A stretch of 64,000 nt of DNA from Gordius sp. MW1. Its lineage: Eukaryota; Nematomorpha; Gordioida; Gordea; Gordiidae. Every line of letters starts with the position of its first letter. The stretch's first letter is position 1. Shown here one piece after another: positions 45,621-57,564 of this stretch. The stretch lies in contig OZ038531.1 in NCBI GenBank assembly GCA_964036665.1, forward strand, positions 20,686,324 to 20,750,323, in the 5' to 3' direction. The translations under genes were made by a program, and so were the position numbers. The notes under the pieces are model-generated. The model saw nothing but the letters and a program-made list of their open reading frames with translations. It did not search any database and was not told the origin of the DNA.

Positions 45621-45876
45621 CATGGGCGTACGCAGGTTTTGAATTAGGGGGATTAAAAAAAAATTTACTATCCAAATTTCCTGATAGTAAAAAAAAAAAG
45701 GTCACGGCTATCGGGAGGAGGGGGCACAGAGTAATTAGGGTGGTGCAGAGCCTATGAGGGCGGGGAAGAGAAAAATTAGGGGGGGGCAAAAAATAATTTT
45801 TTTTTGCTTCTTAAGGGTTTTTGTATTGAAAAAAATGGGGGGGGGGAATAGCCGCCCCCCCCTGCGTACGCCCATG
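45621..45876. mobile_element. GGGCGTA-family MITE with perfect 8-bp duplication
   Basis: CATGGGCGTACGCAGG and CCTGCGTACGCCCATG are perfect 16-bp inverted complements. CTCTAAAC flanks both sides (45613-45620, 45877-45884). This is the best-preserved copy and gives the family's definition: 8-bp duplication, G-runs at the left, C-runs at the right. Confidence 0.88.
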
Positions 45877-46059
45877 CTCTAAACCCTTACACTGCTACAA
45901 GTGCCACTAGCGAGCAAACTTTTCCTACCGCGGCGCGGGATGGCTTGTCGAAGAAAGGCGAACTCGCCTAACACAAGTAATTAATGATTTATTATTTTTT
46001 AATAAGTATTGATTTTTTTTATTAATATGTCAAAAAATAAAATAAGTTTTGTGAAAGTT

Positions 46060-46220
46060 TTGCATGTATTGGGCTGGGCGCGGAGTTCTTTCAAAGAAAT
46101 TGGAACGGGCTTGGGCGGGCCTGACGTTTTTCTAAACGTGTACCGACAGGCCTGAAAAATTGACGGACGGACTCGAAACGACCTCGTTTGAACAAAGACG
46201 GCCCGTTTCAGATCTTTAAT
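46060..46220. repeat. GC-rich hAT-like remnant
   Basis: GGGCTGGGCGCGGAG, GGGCTTGGGCGGGCCTGA and GACGGACGGACTCG mark the same kind of GGGC-rich patch as 15780-15900 and those in the 55-62 kb array. Confidence 0.35.
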
Positions 46221-46689
46221 GTGAAAAGCCTATGTAATGTGCGTGTAGGTAGTGTTGAGTATGATAAAATAGTAGTTATTTACTACTAAACTTTTACTAC
46301 TACACTTCTTTGACCCTCTCACTAATCAATCTGCCGCTATTCTAATCTCAGTTTAATATTGCTTTGATTAATAACTATGTTTAAAAAAATCAAAGACTAA
46401 AAAGGTTTATTATACAAATGTGAAAAACTTGGAAAAAACATAAAAAGAACGTTTTATTTTTCTACAAAGTTGAATATTTCAAAATTAAATATTTGCTTTT
46501 TTAAGGTAAAAAGTACCTGTTATTCTAGTAAAAAGTTTACATAAAAATTTCAAATTCAAACACTTTGAGACTATAAATTGTATTAAAGTAAAATGTTTAT
46601 TAAATTTTATTTTCATATTTATTAAATTTCAAAATTCAAAGTTATTTGATTGAAGTCTAATAGACATATATCCGCCCTTGATTTTTTAA

Positions 46690-47175
46690 TTATTTCTAAG
46701 CTTATCTAATACCATAAATTGCATAGCAATTAATAAAAGCAGGTGCTTAGCTCCTAATGGGGGGGGGGGAGAGTGGACTTGGAGTTGATTTTTGTTTTAG
46801 TATATGCCCTCCGTTTTGGGGTATTGTTTTTATTACAAAACTCATCTTTACTTCTTAATATAGCACATTTTCTATGCCAATTATGCGGGAGATAAGGGGG
46901 AAGGGTCGAAAATGCCTATGAGGGGGAGGGGGCGATGGTCAGGCAGGAAGTCAGAGAAGTTTGAAAAAAACCTAATAGTCTATAATTTTATATGGGCAAA
47001 ATATAGAAAGAAATTCTTCGATTCACACTATGGCCAGTGGTTCTTTTTTCTATTGACCAGAAGACAGCCAAATAGCTTATAAATATATAATAGATAGAAA
47101 AAATATCTCGATTCACAATGTGGCCTGTGGTCATTTTTTTTCTATTGGTCAGCAGCCAGCAGATGGGTGAATAGG
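46690..47175. repeat. Degraded Helentron-like copy with two hairpin units
   Basis: CCATAAATTGCATAGCAATTA at 46711 and TTCTATGCCAATTATGCGGG at 46870 are terminal motifs. GATTCACA(A/C)TGTGGCC..GTGGTC and TTTCTATTGGTCAGCAGCC at 47020-47165 are two diverged units of the 130-bp array family. Confidence 0.6.
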
Positions 47176-47849
47176 CGAAGTAAAATTTTTGTATGAATTT
47201 CTTCAACAATTGTTTTACCACCAAAAGATAATTTTTTAAATTTTGCCGATTTGTATTTCGGTATACACCTAAAAAAAGGGGCAAAATCGCTCATTTTTGC
47301 AACTTTGAACTCAATTATTACAAAAAAATGACATATAGGATTCGTGTTCATCACAAAATTCTTCATAAAAATATGTTAACCACTTTTCGGTTGTTTTCAC
47401 AAGACCCCTATTTGTTGACTAGTGTTATTAGCGCCAAAGAATAATCAAAACGCTCTGAATATTGGTAATTTATTGATCAATTTAATGTTGTATCATAAAT
47501 CGCTATAAGGCATTAATGTAGGCAATAATTTTATTAATTGAAATATGATAAATGATTTAGTAAATATATTGGCAAGTCGATTCACACTGATAATAATATA
47601 CACTTTGATCATATTTCCGCCTATATAGGATGCACAACCAATCTGCAAATATAAAAAAACTCATTTAATGTGTTTAAACATGTTTAAAAGTTTAAAGTGA
47701 ATTAAAATAATTAACTTGAAAGCATAAACGGCCTGGTAAGTTTAGGTCCAGTTTCATCATTTATTTGCACATGAAACTTATTGTAATCCTAAACAAAGTA
47801 TATATAATTTTACAATAACATAATCGATTTCAGATTTATATAAATTCGC

Positions 47850-48250
47850 AAAAAAACATTAGTCCATTATTACAAAATTTTGTAAATTTTAAATTATTAT
47901 TTAAAATTTGGTTACCTTGAATAAATTGTCGTTAAATAGAAAGCGGAAATTGTATAAACGTCTCATTTCAGGCCGTATTGTGCATGTAGATGTTCGTGGA
48001 AATTTTGTTTTAACTAAATTAAAAAGCAAATTTAAATAATAGCAAGTTTTTAAAATTTGTTTAATGAACAGAATAATGATTTACGGAGGACGAGATGTAA
48101 CGGGCGAGAGAGATTTTTAGATATTTCAATCAGTATTCCATCCGACATAAGAGGAACCTTAAATATTATTTATTTATATCCATATTAGATTAACCATAAT
48201 AAGACTATGAAATTATTAATAATTTACTTGGTACTCAAAATACAAACATG
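47850..48250 (+). repeat. Diverged outlier of the ~1.1-kb tandem unit
   Basis: GTATTGTGCATGTAGATG, TTCGTGGAAATTTTGTTT, CTAAATTAAAAAGCAAATTT, CGACATAAGAGGAACCTTAA and ATGAAATTATTAATAATTT align with the 55-63 kb units. Here an acceptor-like TCATTTCAG at 47971 precedes a short open frame (RIVHVDVRGNFVLTKLKSK) ending at 48039. This may be an exon from which the array derives. Confidence 0.5.
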
Positions 48251-48547
48251 TACCCATTTCACATTGTTGGACAATTAAATATTGCTTCTCAAAATAGCTT
48301 TGTTTCCAATTAATGAGAATATTTCCATAAAATGTAGAATACTTAGGTCCATGTTTGTCTATAAACATCAAGATCGCATTTTAAATAAAATCTTAATGGG
48401 TTTAGTTTGCGAAAACTAGTTATTTGCCATGTATTCTGATCTAACTCAAATTTTAAAATAAAATTAATTATTTCAATCATATCTATTTATATTTATATAT
48501 GTCTAATTTAATTTTTACCCATAATTATCGTGGTGCTTGTGGTGTAG

Positions 48548-48630
48548 GAGGTCAATAAGTCGTTCGGACAGAAATGGTAAACCAAATAGGCCACGCAAAA
48601 GTCATTATGCTCGGTTACGTCAATTAAAAG
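48548..48630 (+). CDS. Possible internal exon, unknown gene
   Basis: Bounded by GTGTAG and GTATTT, it encodes 27 residues rich in Arg and Lys, RSISRSDRNGKPNRPRKSHY then ARLRQLK. The codon composition differs from the surrounding A/T sequence. No neighbouring exon could be joined. Confidence 0.3.
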
Positions 48631-48750
48631 GTATTTATTCGTTTTTCCATCGAACGTTTGGTTAATCTTGTTTTAAAAAGGTACAATATTTAATATTCAG
48701 GAATTGTAAGATATACTGAATTTATATATGATCATTAAATATTTTATTTA

Positions 48751-50153
48751 ATTGGCTATCCTTTGCTGAATATAATTTGTTGTCAAATTGCGAATTACTT
48801 TGAGCTTTTGTCTTCCATGCTGTTCACAAGTAATAATCAATGTGTGATTAAGGGCATTCCAAAGAGTCCATGAGACATTAAATGTATTGTCGATATTTTC
48901 AACGATCCTTAACCTAAGATCTCCAATATATGCAGCTTGGAACTCAGTTAAATTCTCTAAGAATATGGAATTATTGATTAAAAATATAGCATATTTGCTA
49001 TGCAATTTATGGGCGAGAAAGGTGGGAAGGGCGAGAATGCCTATGGGGGGGGGGTATTAAATGCAAAATGATTAGTTAAGTATTTATACAATTATTTTGC
49101 ACTCTCCGGGATTCGAACCCACATTAATAGAGGCATAGGCTTTTGTAGAGGCACAGGGAACCATATAAGTAGAGGTATAGGCCTTTGTAGGGGAGGGCAT
49201 AGGTAATTATCGATGTTAACCAATTGAATTATTCATTACTAATCTTTTTTAAGGGAAAAGGTCATACTTTTTTTTTAACTGATGGGTGTCAAAGGTTGTT
49301 AATATGAGAAAAGCGAAAGTACCCTAAAGAAGAGGATAAGAAATAAATATAAAACGATATTCTTGATAAATGAAAGTGAGCAAAAGCTTAATTTTAAGCA
49401 TTGCTGAAAAAGAACACCTATTTAGAACCACAAATTTAGACAGAGTCTTAAATAAACATAACACATTTTCATTTAAATTTGAGAAAAAATGCATTTTTCT
49501 ACGTTTAATTTTCAAGGTGCGTTATTTTTTTAATTTATAACTATAACGAGCTTATTAAATTAGAGACAAACTTGAGATTTAGGTATTTTAAATTAATTAT
49601 AACAATGCTTTGTTAATTGCTGTTCAACTTAACATTTTTTAGTTCAACCATTTTATTTTATTCTTCCTTTTAAATTATATATTTTTTCTATATTTTATTG
49701 AGGGCATACATTTATTTTTTCATTCAAATCGACATTAATATTAATATGCATTAGACGCGTTCGGCGTGCCTCCGGAAAATGGAAAGTGAGCCCATAAATT
49801 GCATAGCAATTAATATATTATATTGCCATACCGATCTTGTTAAAAAATAGCACAAGCTTGCGTGTAAAAGTGTGTTCATATCCTTCAAGCTTAAATATAT
49901 ATAGCAACTCAATTTTGTAGGGATGATTGTTGGCATGTGAAAATGTAAAATTAAATTCGTTATCTTTAACACTTCCCTGTAAAGAATGAATATAACTATG
50001 TATTATACAAATATTAGTTTACTTGTAAAAGACTTTGATTCCCGTCATACACGGACAAGTTGTATTTAGAGTTATTGACAGGGGTCCATTTAATAACGTA
50101 ATTTAATCCACCCAATGGCACGATGTAAAGCTCTAACGTAGTGTCGCCTAAGT
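48751..50153 (-). pseudogene. Last two exons of a secreted-type glycoprotein gene, broken by a transposon
   Basis: Exon 1 is 50153-50023 (acceptor TATATAG, donor GTAAAC, ends phase 0); exon 2 starts at 49976 (acceptor TTTACAG). Encoded are LGDTTLELYIVPLGGLNYVI, YNLSVYDGNQSLLQ, then GSVKDNEFNFTFSHANNHPY and KLVLFFNKIGMAI. There a Helentron-like element (49816-48991) interrupts. The same frame resumes as AIFLINNSIFLENLTEFQ, NTFNVSWTLWNALNHTLII and TNYIQQRIAN, with stop and AATAAA right after. Many N-x-S/T sequons and a beta-rich, W-containing pattern suggest extracellular fibronectin-III-like modules; that is inference. Upstream exons are not seen; the RTE LINE lies there. Confidence 0.55.
48991..49816. 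mobile_element. Helentron-like element inside an exon
   Basis: ATATTTGCTATGCAATTTAT, then GGGCGAGAAAGGTGGGAAGG starts it; GAAAGTGAGCCCATAAATTG then CATAGCAATTAAT ends it, as inverted termini. The left part matches 16908-16980, and a tRNA-like B-box (CCGGGATTCGAACCC) sits at 49106. It carries no coding sequence. An ORF of 63 codons at 49324-49515 has no motif. Confidence 0.65.
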
Positions 50154-50435
50154 CTATATAAAATTAAATGTAAAGAAATTATGGCTAAAAATTGCGCTAC
50201 CAATTTCAAACGCTAGCTGGACGGAGATCATAAAAGCATAAAAAGCGAATAACGTTTTATACATAGTTCAAACAAAATAAATATATTCATTCTCTAATTT
50301 TGCTAAGGTTTATATTGTTAAATTAAAATTCGGAGAAACTAGGGGTGATTATACGTAAAACTATATTTAAACGTTAATTTTTAAGAATTTAACCAATTAA
50401 CACTGTTTTTTCGTGAAAAAGATAAAAAATTTTTC

Positions 50436-53165
50436 CTATAGCTGTTTGTCACATTTAGTGGTCAGCTCCCTCAAGTAGGTTCTCCATGTATTCCTGCACT
50501 TAAACCAGCTTCGCTCCTCGTACCTTCTCAAGTCCATATCAATTTTATGCTTCCATGTCAGTTTAGGCCTGCCTCTCTTTCGCTTACCTTCGACTTGCAC
50601 TTTCTTGACGATTTGCCAGGTAACTTTCCGTCTCTCCAAATGGCCATACCATTTCAATCTTCTTAATCACCAACTTTCTCTGAATCGGAACTACATATAG
50701 CTTATGTCTTGATTCCTTATATGCTCCTTTTTGCTTATTCCCAAGATCCATCTCAAAATTCGCATCTTCATTGTAGCCAAGCTTTGCTTCTCTTTTGCTT
50801 TAATTGCCCAGGTTTCCGCTCCATACAATACCGTGGGTACAATAACGGTGTTATATAACCGTTCTTTCAATTTAAGTGGTATGTGCTTGTCACATAGGAC
50901 ACCACTCAACTCCCTGAATTTTAGCCAGCCTGCGTTTATTCTTGCCTTAATTTCGTTTTCCACACCTCCATCACACTGTACCCTAGAACCAAGATATTTG
51001 AATTCTTTCCTGGTGCTTAAACACCAGTCATCGATTTGCAGGTGTGCTTCTTTCCCCGACTCCAATCATACATATTCCGTTCAAGTTCTTCGTTATGGAA
51101 TCCATTATTGTTATGAAGAGCAATGGACTTAGGGCCGATTCTTGATGCACACAGACATTTAGACTGAATCCCTTTGATATACCACTGAATGTCCCTACAT
51201 TGGTTTTTGCGTTTCTATACATATCCTTTATTAACATTATATAAGCCTCAGGTACACCATTGGAACTCAGGCTATCCAATATCAACTGCCTTGACACTTT
51301 ATCGAAAGCTTTCTCAAGATCGATGAAACGATCCTTTTGTTCTCCTTATATACTTCAATAAGTCTCCTATGACCATGTATTGCATCTGAAGACTTTCCAG
51401 GCATGAACCCAAATTGTCGTTCATCTATTGATATTATTTTTCAGAGTCTAGCTTCTATAACTTTTTCCCACACCTTCATTACGTGGCTCGTTAACTTTAT
51501 CCCTCGATAGTTGTTGCATTCCTGTACATCTCCCTTCATTTTATAGATAGGTATAACATAGCTTTCCCTCCACTCATCAGGCATCATACCAATTGCAGGT
51601 ACTTTGTTAAACAGCTTTGCAAGTAGATGTACACCTATGGGTCCTAGCATTTTGAAAATTCCATAGGTATATTATCAGTTCCCACCGCTCTACCCATGGT
51701 CATCTTTTTAAGCACCTGGTCAACCTCTACTTCCGTCACTTCTAACTCTTGGTCATATTCATATTCTAGCTATCGTAGTCCGAAAACCCATTTTCACAGT
51801 TTAATAATTCTTTATAGTATTCTTCCCAGCAATCTATGATTTGATGGGCCAGAGTTAGAGTAATGCCATATTTGCTCTTTATGGTTTTCACGTTTACCAC
51901 ATCTTTTGAGTTCCTTGCCCTGGTCTTTGCAATTTTGTAGATCACTCTTTCCCCTTCTTTACTGGTTAACTTGGCATTCAAATTCTCGTAGACTTCTGCT
52001 TTAGCCTTGGCTACACGACGTTTTGCCTCATTTTTATTTTTCACATATGCCAATCGTGTTTCCTCATTTCTGTTGCCTGACCATAATTTGTAAAGCTTTC
52101 TTTTCAATTTGACCAGGCGCTGCACGTCTTCGTTCCACCACCATATCTCCTTATCTTTTTGTATACCTGGTTTACCTTCTCCTAGAGCACACCTCGCTAC
52201 TGATCGTACCGTGTTAGCTATGTTATTCCACATATCGTTTGCATTCTGCTCATCATCTATCTGCAGCCGTTAACTATTGGATCATTGTAAATGTCTTTCA
52301 ATTTTGGTAGCCGGTACCATTTGATTTTCCCATTTAATCTCTTCGGCTTTTGTGTTTTCCTTGGAGATGGTATAGTCCATCACAACAAGTCTATGCTGGG
52401 CAGCAATAGCTTCACCTGGTATCACCTTATTCTCGGACATTCTTTAATTCCTTTCTTGATATTAGGAGAAAGTCAATCTGTGAAGATCAATTTCCACTTT
52501 TGTACGTTATTAGGTGATTTACATTCTTTTTGAAGAAGGTATTTGTGATGGCCAAATCAAATGCAACGGCTATTTTCAATATTTTGTCGCCTTCATAGTT
52601 TCTCGCTCCGTAACCATTTCTACCATGGTACCGTTCAAATCCTTCTCTTATTTTGCCTACGTGACCATTCATATCTGCTCCAATTATAACTATCTCAGCT
52701 CTGGGTATCATTCTCAGCATTTCGTCTAATTCTTCTCGAAATTCCTCCTTTTCTTCATCTGTGCATCCTGTTTGCGGAGCATATCCGGAAACTACATTCA
52801 TTTGACCTTCACTGCATAGTTTCAACATCATGAGTCGCCCACTTTTTATTTGTACCTCAATGACTTTATCTTGCAGATGTGAGTAGTAGGATTGCCACGC
52901 CATTTTTATTCGTTTCTAGGCCATTGAAGTAAAGTTTATAGCCTTCACCTATCATCCTTGCTTTTGCGCCTTTCCATCTTGTTTCTTGTACTCACGCTAT
53001 ATCGACCCGTCGCTTGCTGAGGGTGTCAGCAACTTTTCGGCATTTTGCCATCGTTCCAACATTTAGCGAACCCACTCTCAATCTCGTCCTTAGCAAACTA
53101 GTTTCTTTAACTACATCCGTTTGCGGAAGATGTAGTGACCCTCGTTAACTTTTCACATGATACGG
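50436..53165 (-). pseudogene. RTE-type LINE, minus strand, catalytically deleted
   Basis: Read 53100 to 50436: APE endonuclease (RVGSLNVGTMAKCRKVADTL, VQETRWKGAKARMIGEGYKL, MNVVSGYAPQTG, AEIVIIGADMNGHVG); linker EIWWWNEDVQRLVKLKRKLY; RT (GMMPDEWRESYVIPIYKMKG, CNNYRGIKLTSHVMKVWEKV, VHQESALSPLLFITIMD). Then comes the post-RT part EFKYLGSRVQCDGG, TVLYGAETWAIKAKEKQSLA and the C-terminal KRKRGRPKLTWKHKI. This domain order is that of RTE/craniofacial-development-protein-2-like LINEs. The YADD box between MDSITKNLN and the DDWCLS segment is absent, so RT motif C is deleted. Other stops and frameshifts occur. Confidence 0.88.
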
Positions 53166-53320
53166 GCGCCTACCATGCTAGTCGTTTACGGAGGACGCCC
53201 TAGCGCTTTGATTATTTTCATTATTACGAACTTTCATAGAACTTGGATCAGGGGGCTCGGCTATCCAGGCCTGACAGCCGTGTTGACGATGTGAGATATT
53301 TTTAAACTTTGAAATAAATG

Positions 53321-53392
53321 CCTGAGGTGGAATCGAACCAGCAACCTCGCGCTTCAAAGTCTAAACTTATACCCACTACACCACCACGCCCC
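53321..53392 (-). repeat. tRNA-like sequence upstream of the LINE
   Basis: On the minus strand, TGGTGTAGTGGGTATAAG carries box A and GGTTCGATTCC is an exact box B at the right spacing in a 72-nt window. The anticodon and acceptor stems do not pair, so it is a tRNA-derived SINE head rather than a functional tRNA gene. It lies about 160 nt before the LINE leader (GGTAGGCGCCCGTATCATG). Confidence 0.6.
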
Positions 53393-53764
53393 TGTGGAAA
53401 AGATATATAATTCTGCGAAATACCTTAAAAGCCTATTGTAGCTTATAATATTGTTTACGACTCATTCTTAAAGCATGTTAAAATTTATAATTTAAAAATA
53501 ACGCACTTTCATTTTTAAATATATGAGTTGCAAACAAACACATTTCATACCCCTAGGGATGCTAACGTGCAGTTGGAAAGCCAAAGAGGGAAGGGGTAAC
53601 GATAAATTCCCCCTTCCTTGGCAAAATTAAGAGAAAGAATAATTATTCCCTATTAAATGTTTTAAAAATATTTTTAGATGCATAAATGACGAAGGCAGTC
53701 ATAAAGAACTCAAAAATTTATATATCCTTATATTAGAAATCAGATAATAAATTGCGGTTTTTTG

Positions 53765-53942
53765 ATAATAATCAGATGATAATAAAAACCCCTTTCAGGA
53801 GTGCCGCAATTTAATTAAAGGTTTTCTCTTTAGCGCCATCTAGAGGCAATTTTAATTAAAGACAAATTTGAACAATATATATCCCTGTCTTTTTTTAGCA
53901 TGTGACTCGAAAAGGGGTTATTATTATTATCTGATTATTATA
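53765..53942. mobile_element. 180-bp MITE carrying a CTCF-like motif
   Basis: ATAATCAGATGATAATAAAA then ACCCCTTTC on the left pair with GAAAAGGGGTTATTATTATT then ATCTGATTAT on the right. The interior includes GCGCCATCTAGAGG at 53833-53846. Confidence 0.65.
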
Positions 53943-54379
53943 TATCCTTCTTTATACTATATTTGCCATACAATTTTATCAACCCTTTTGTGTCAAGACT
54001 ATGTAATTCTATCCGAATATTTCACATGTGTTGTTTGTTTATAGTTAAGTAATTAAAAATTGATTGCAAGAAAGAGAAGGAATAGTGAGTGACAATAGAC
54101 AATTTTTGTTTGATGCTTACCATTCCCTCCTCCTCTCCTGATCATTATAATTACACGATTCAACAAAAAAATTAACTAGCAAAGTATGCATATTTAAGTA
54201 GAGTTCTTTGCGTTAAACACGAATATATTTTTTCCCCCTATAAGTCAATTTTTTGAAATGTTTGTTGTCAATTAATATAAAAATTTTAAAGTTAATAAAT
54301 TTGGTTTATAAGTAAAGGGGATCCAACGTTTGGACGATGAGCGGGGGTAGATCTCAGTACGGGAACTAGATGAGTTTGG

Positions 54380-54455
54380 GAGATGTCTAAGGACGGATGC
54401 AAGTAGTGGGTTAGGAGCGGTTTGGTTTTTCGGAGTAATTGCTCCAGGATAAACG
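54380..54455 (+). pseudogene. RNase H-like fragment of a retroelement
   Basis: A short frame reads LRTDASSGLGAVWFFGVIAPG. TDAS..GLGAV is the first motif of retroelement RNase H domains. Neighbouring sequence has no further recognisable blocks, so the source family (LTR or DIRS type) is unknown. Confidence 0.35.
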
Positions 54456-57400
54456 AGTTCTAAGAAGAAAAAAAATATATATAATTATTCAGAGTAAAAT
54501 TCCCGCTATTTAAGCCCGATGCACTTCTCAATTTGCATGAGGGATGCCTTTAACCTTACGACAGGTCGATATACTCCACATCTCCATTAGCATGAGGCAT
54601 GCCTTTTACATATTCGTCTGCTTCTAAATAGTGCCTTAAACAAACCATTTATTAGAAGTCTCCCGCAGACGATAAATAGTTCCTCATCCATTTATGCACA
54701 TCACTAATTAAATTACATTTTATTCACACCACTAATTACTTTAAACATTATTCCCACCACTAATTAGATTACTTCCAAAATTGATTGGCCATTAAAACAA
54801 GGGGAGAGGAATCCATTAAATGCTTGTTAATTTAAAAAACTTCAAATATAATAATATATTAGAACATTATAAAGGCAAACCTTTGTTTATACTTTATAAA
54901 ACACCAATAAGAATCTAATTTATTTAACGGGCTTTTAGCGAGCCTTACGTTTATCTAGGTGCCGCCCAAGCCCGTTAGGTTGTATTACGGCCCGTCCAAA
55001 CCCGTCCTTTGTTTTATTTTAAAGCAAAAGCCCCGCCAAGCCAGGCCCTCGGGCCGTAGATTGCAAACGCGCATATTAAACAACTCAATGCGCTTGCTCG
55101 AGCGAATAGTGACCATTGCTCGCGCGAGTAATTTAAAAACACCCCTAATCCCATTTTTATATTACAATTCAATAATATGAATATAAATTACCGTTTAAAT
55201 TTGCCAATGAGTTTCTATATTAGTTACGCGAAAAATACCAATGTAACTTTTAAGTTACACATATTAAAACGATGTTTATTAAAAAACCTTTATATTGAAA
55301 TTAAATTTTTTAAATTGATTTCAATACACAGTTGTTGGCCAACCTTACATAACGTTTCACGATTTTTCCTTTTTTTTATCCATCTCAAATAATGTAATTT
55401 TATGAAAACAAACTTGAATTATATAATTAATTTTGCATGCTCTGTTTCACCTACCCTCCTCGTTTTCTCCTCAACTCCCGCCCCTTCATGTGTGCTTGTG
55501 ATAGATTTGGGGCGGAAGTGTAAACGATGGAGAATGGGAGAGAGAGATGTGTTAGTAAACAGCGCGTGTATTGAATGAACTTTGATGTACTCCGCTTTCC
55601 CCACATAGTGGGACGAATTTTGATAGGGGAAAGGGTTCACAAAAACGCGAATAAATTTTAATATAGAGCTGTATCAAAAATTATAAATTAATGGACCTAT
55701 AGATGAAACTTTAATCTACATGAATATATTACTATTTTTCAATAAATAAAAAATGTCGTAGCAATATAGCTTGAAAAAGAAATGGGCATTTTTGGCACAT
55801 TTTCCTCGTTTATCTAAAAAATTCGTAATTGTGGGAAAATACAAAAAACAGATTATCTTTCAGCACAAAATGCTCTAACAGAATTATTAGTCTGATTGCA
55901 GGATGTAATCACAAAGTCAATATTTGTAGAGCTGTGAAATAAGCGCAAGTTGTATACATCTGTCATTGCAGGCTGTATTGTGCTTGTAAAGCTCGTGGAA
56001 ATTCTGTTTCGACTAAATTAAAAAGCACATTTAAATATTATTAACTTTTTCAAATTTGTTTCATGAACAGGATTATGATTTACAATGAAAGAGATATAAC
56101 GAGTGGGAAAGATTTTTTAACCGAAGAGCATTATAAGGTGTTTCAATCAATACTCTCTCCGACATAAGAGGAACCTTAAATTTTTCATTTATAAACATAT
56201 TAGATTCATTATAATAACTATGAAATTATTAAAATTTTATAAAAACCTAATGAAAAAACATTATTTGCCCTATTTGAACTGCCCCCTTCCAATTTAAATT
56301 GTCTCCGGTCGTGGGATAACATTTATAATGCGGATTGAGCTATTGATGAATTAATGAACTAGGATGGAAACAAAATTTAACTTTCCTTTTTAATTTAATA
56401 TACATAAAATAATTACAAATTAGAACATTATAAAAACACCTTCTTTTATACTTTAATTTAAAATTCAATATAGTATACAAAAAATTACATACACGGCTAC
56501 TAATTGATTTTTTAACGGGCCTTAAGTATAAATAGGCCCTGCCCGAGCTAGTTACGTTATATATCGGTATGTCCAGGCCCGGCACGTTGTTTTATTTTTA
56601 AGCAGAAGCTCGTCCAAGCCCGGCCCGCGGACCGGGCTTTTAGACTCACCGCGGGCCGGGCCGTGCTGTTCTCTAGTATGAACTTTGATGTACTTCGTTT
56701 TCCCGACATAGTGGGACGAATTTTGATAGGGGAAAGGGTTCAATAAATTTAAATATAGAGTTGTAACAAAAAATATAAATTAGACCTATAGATGAAACTT
56801 TAATTTACATAAATATACTATTTTTCACTAAATATTAAAAATGTCGTGGCACTATAGCCTCAAAAAGGCTTAAAATGGGCATTTTTGGCACCTTTAACCT
56901 CGTTTATCTAAAAAATTCGTAATTGTGGGAAAGAACGAAAAACACATTAATTTCAGCGCAAAATGCTCCATCAGAATTATTAGTCTGATTGCAGGATGTA
57001 ATCACAAAGTCAATATTTGTAGAGCTGTGTAATAAGCGCAACTTTTATATACTTGTCATTCCAGATCCATGCTGTATTGTGCTTGTTAATGTTCGTGGAA
57101 ATTCTGTTTCGACTAAATTAAAAAGCAATTTTAAATATTATTAAGTTTTTCAAATTTGTTTCATGAACAGGATTATGATTTACAGAAGAGATATAACGAG
57201 TGAGAGAGATTTTTTAATCGAAGAGCATTATAAGGTGTTTCAATCAATATGCTATCCGACATAAGAGGAACCTTAATTTTTCATTTATAAACATATTAGA
57301 TTCAATATAATAACTATGAAATTATTAAAATTTTATAAAAACCTAATGAAAAAAACATTATTTGCTCTATTTAAAGTGCCCCCTTCCAATTTAAATTGTT

Positions 57401-57564
57401 TCTGGCCTTGGGATAACATTTATAATGCGGGTTGAGCCATTGATGAATTAATGAACTAGGATGGAAACAAAATTTAACTTTCCTTGTTAATTTAATATAC
57501 ATAAAATAATTACAAGCGCAAAATGCTCTATCAGAATTATTGGTCTGATTGCAGGATGTAATCA

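Noticed and set aside
53321..53392. Functional tRNA gene on the minus strand
   Set aside because: Box A and box B are good, but the acceptor and anticodon stems do not pair; treated as a SINE-type tRNA relic.
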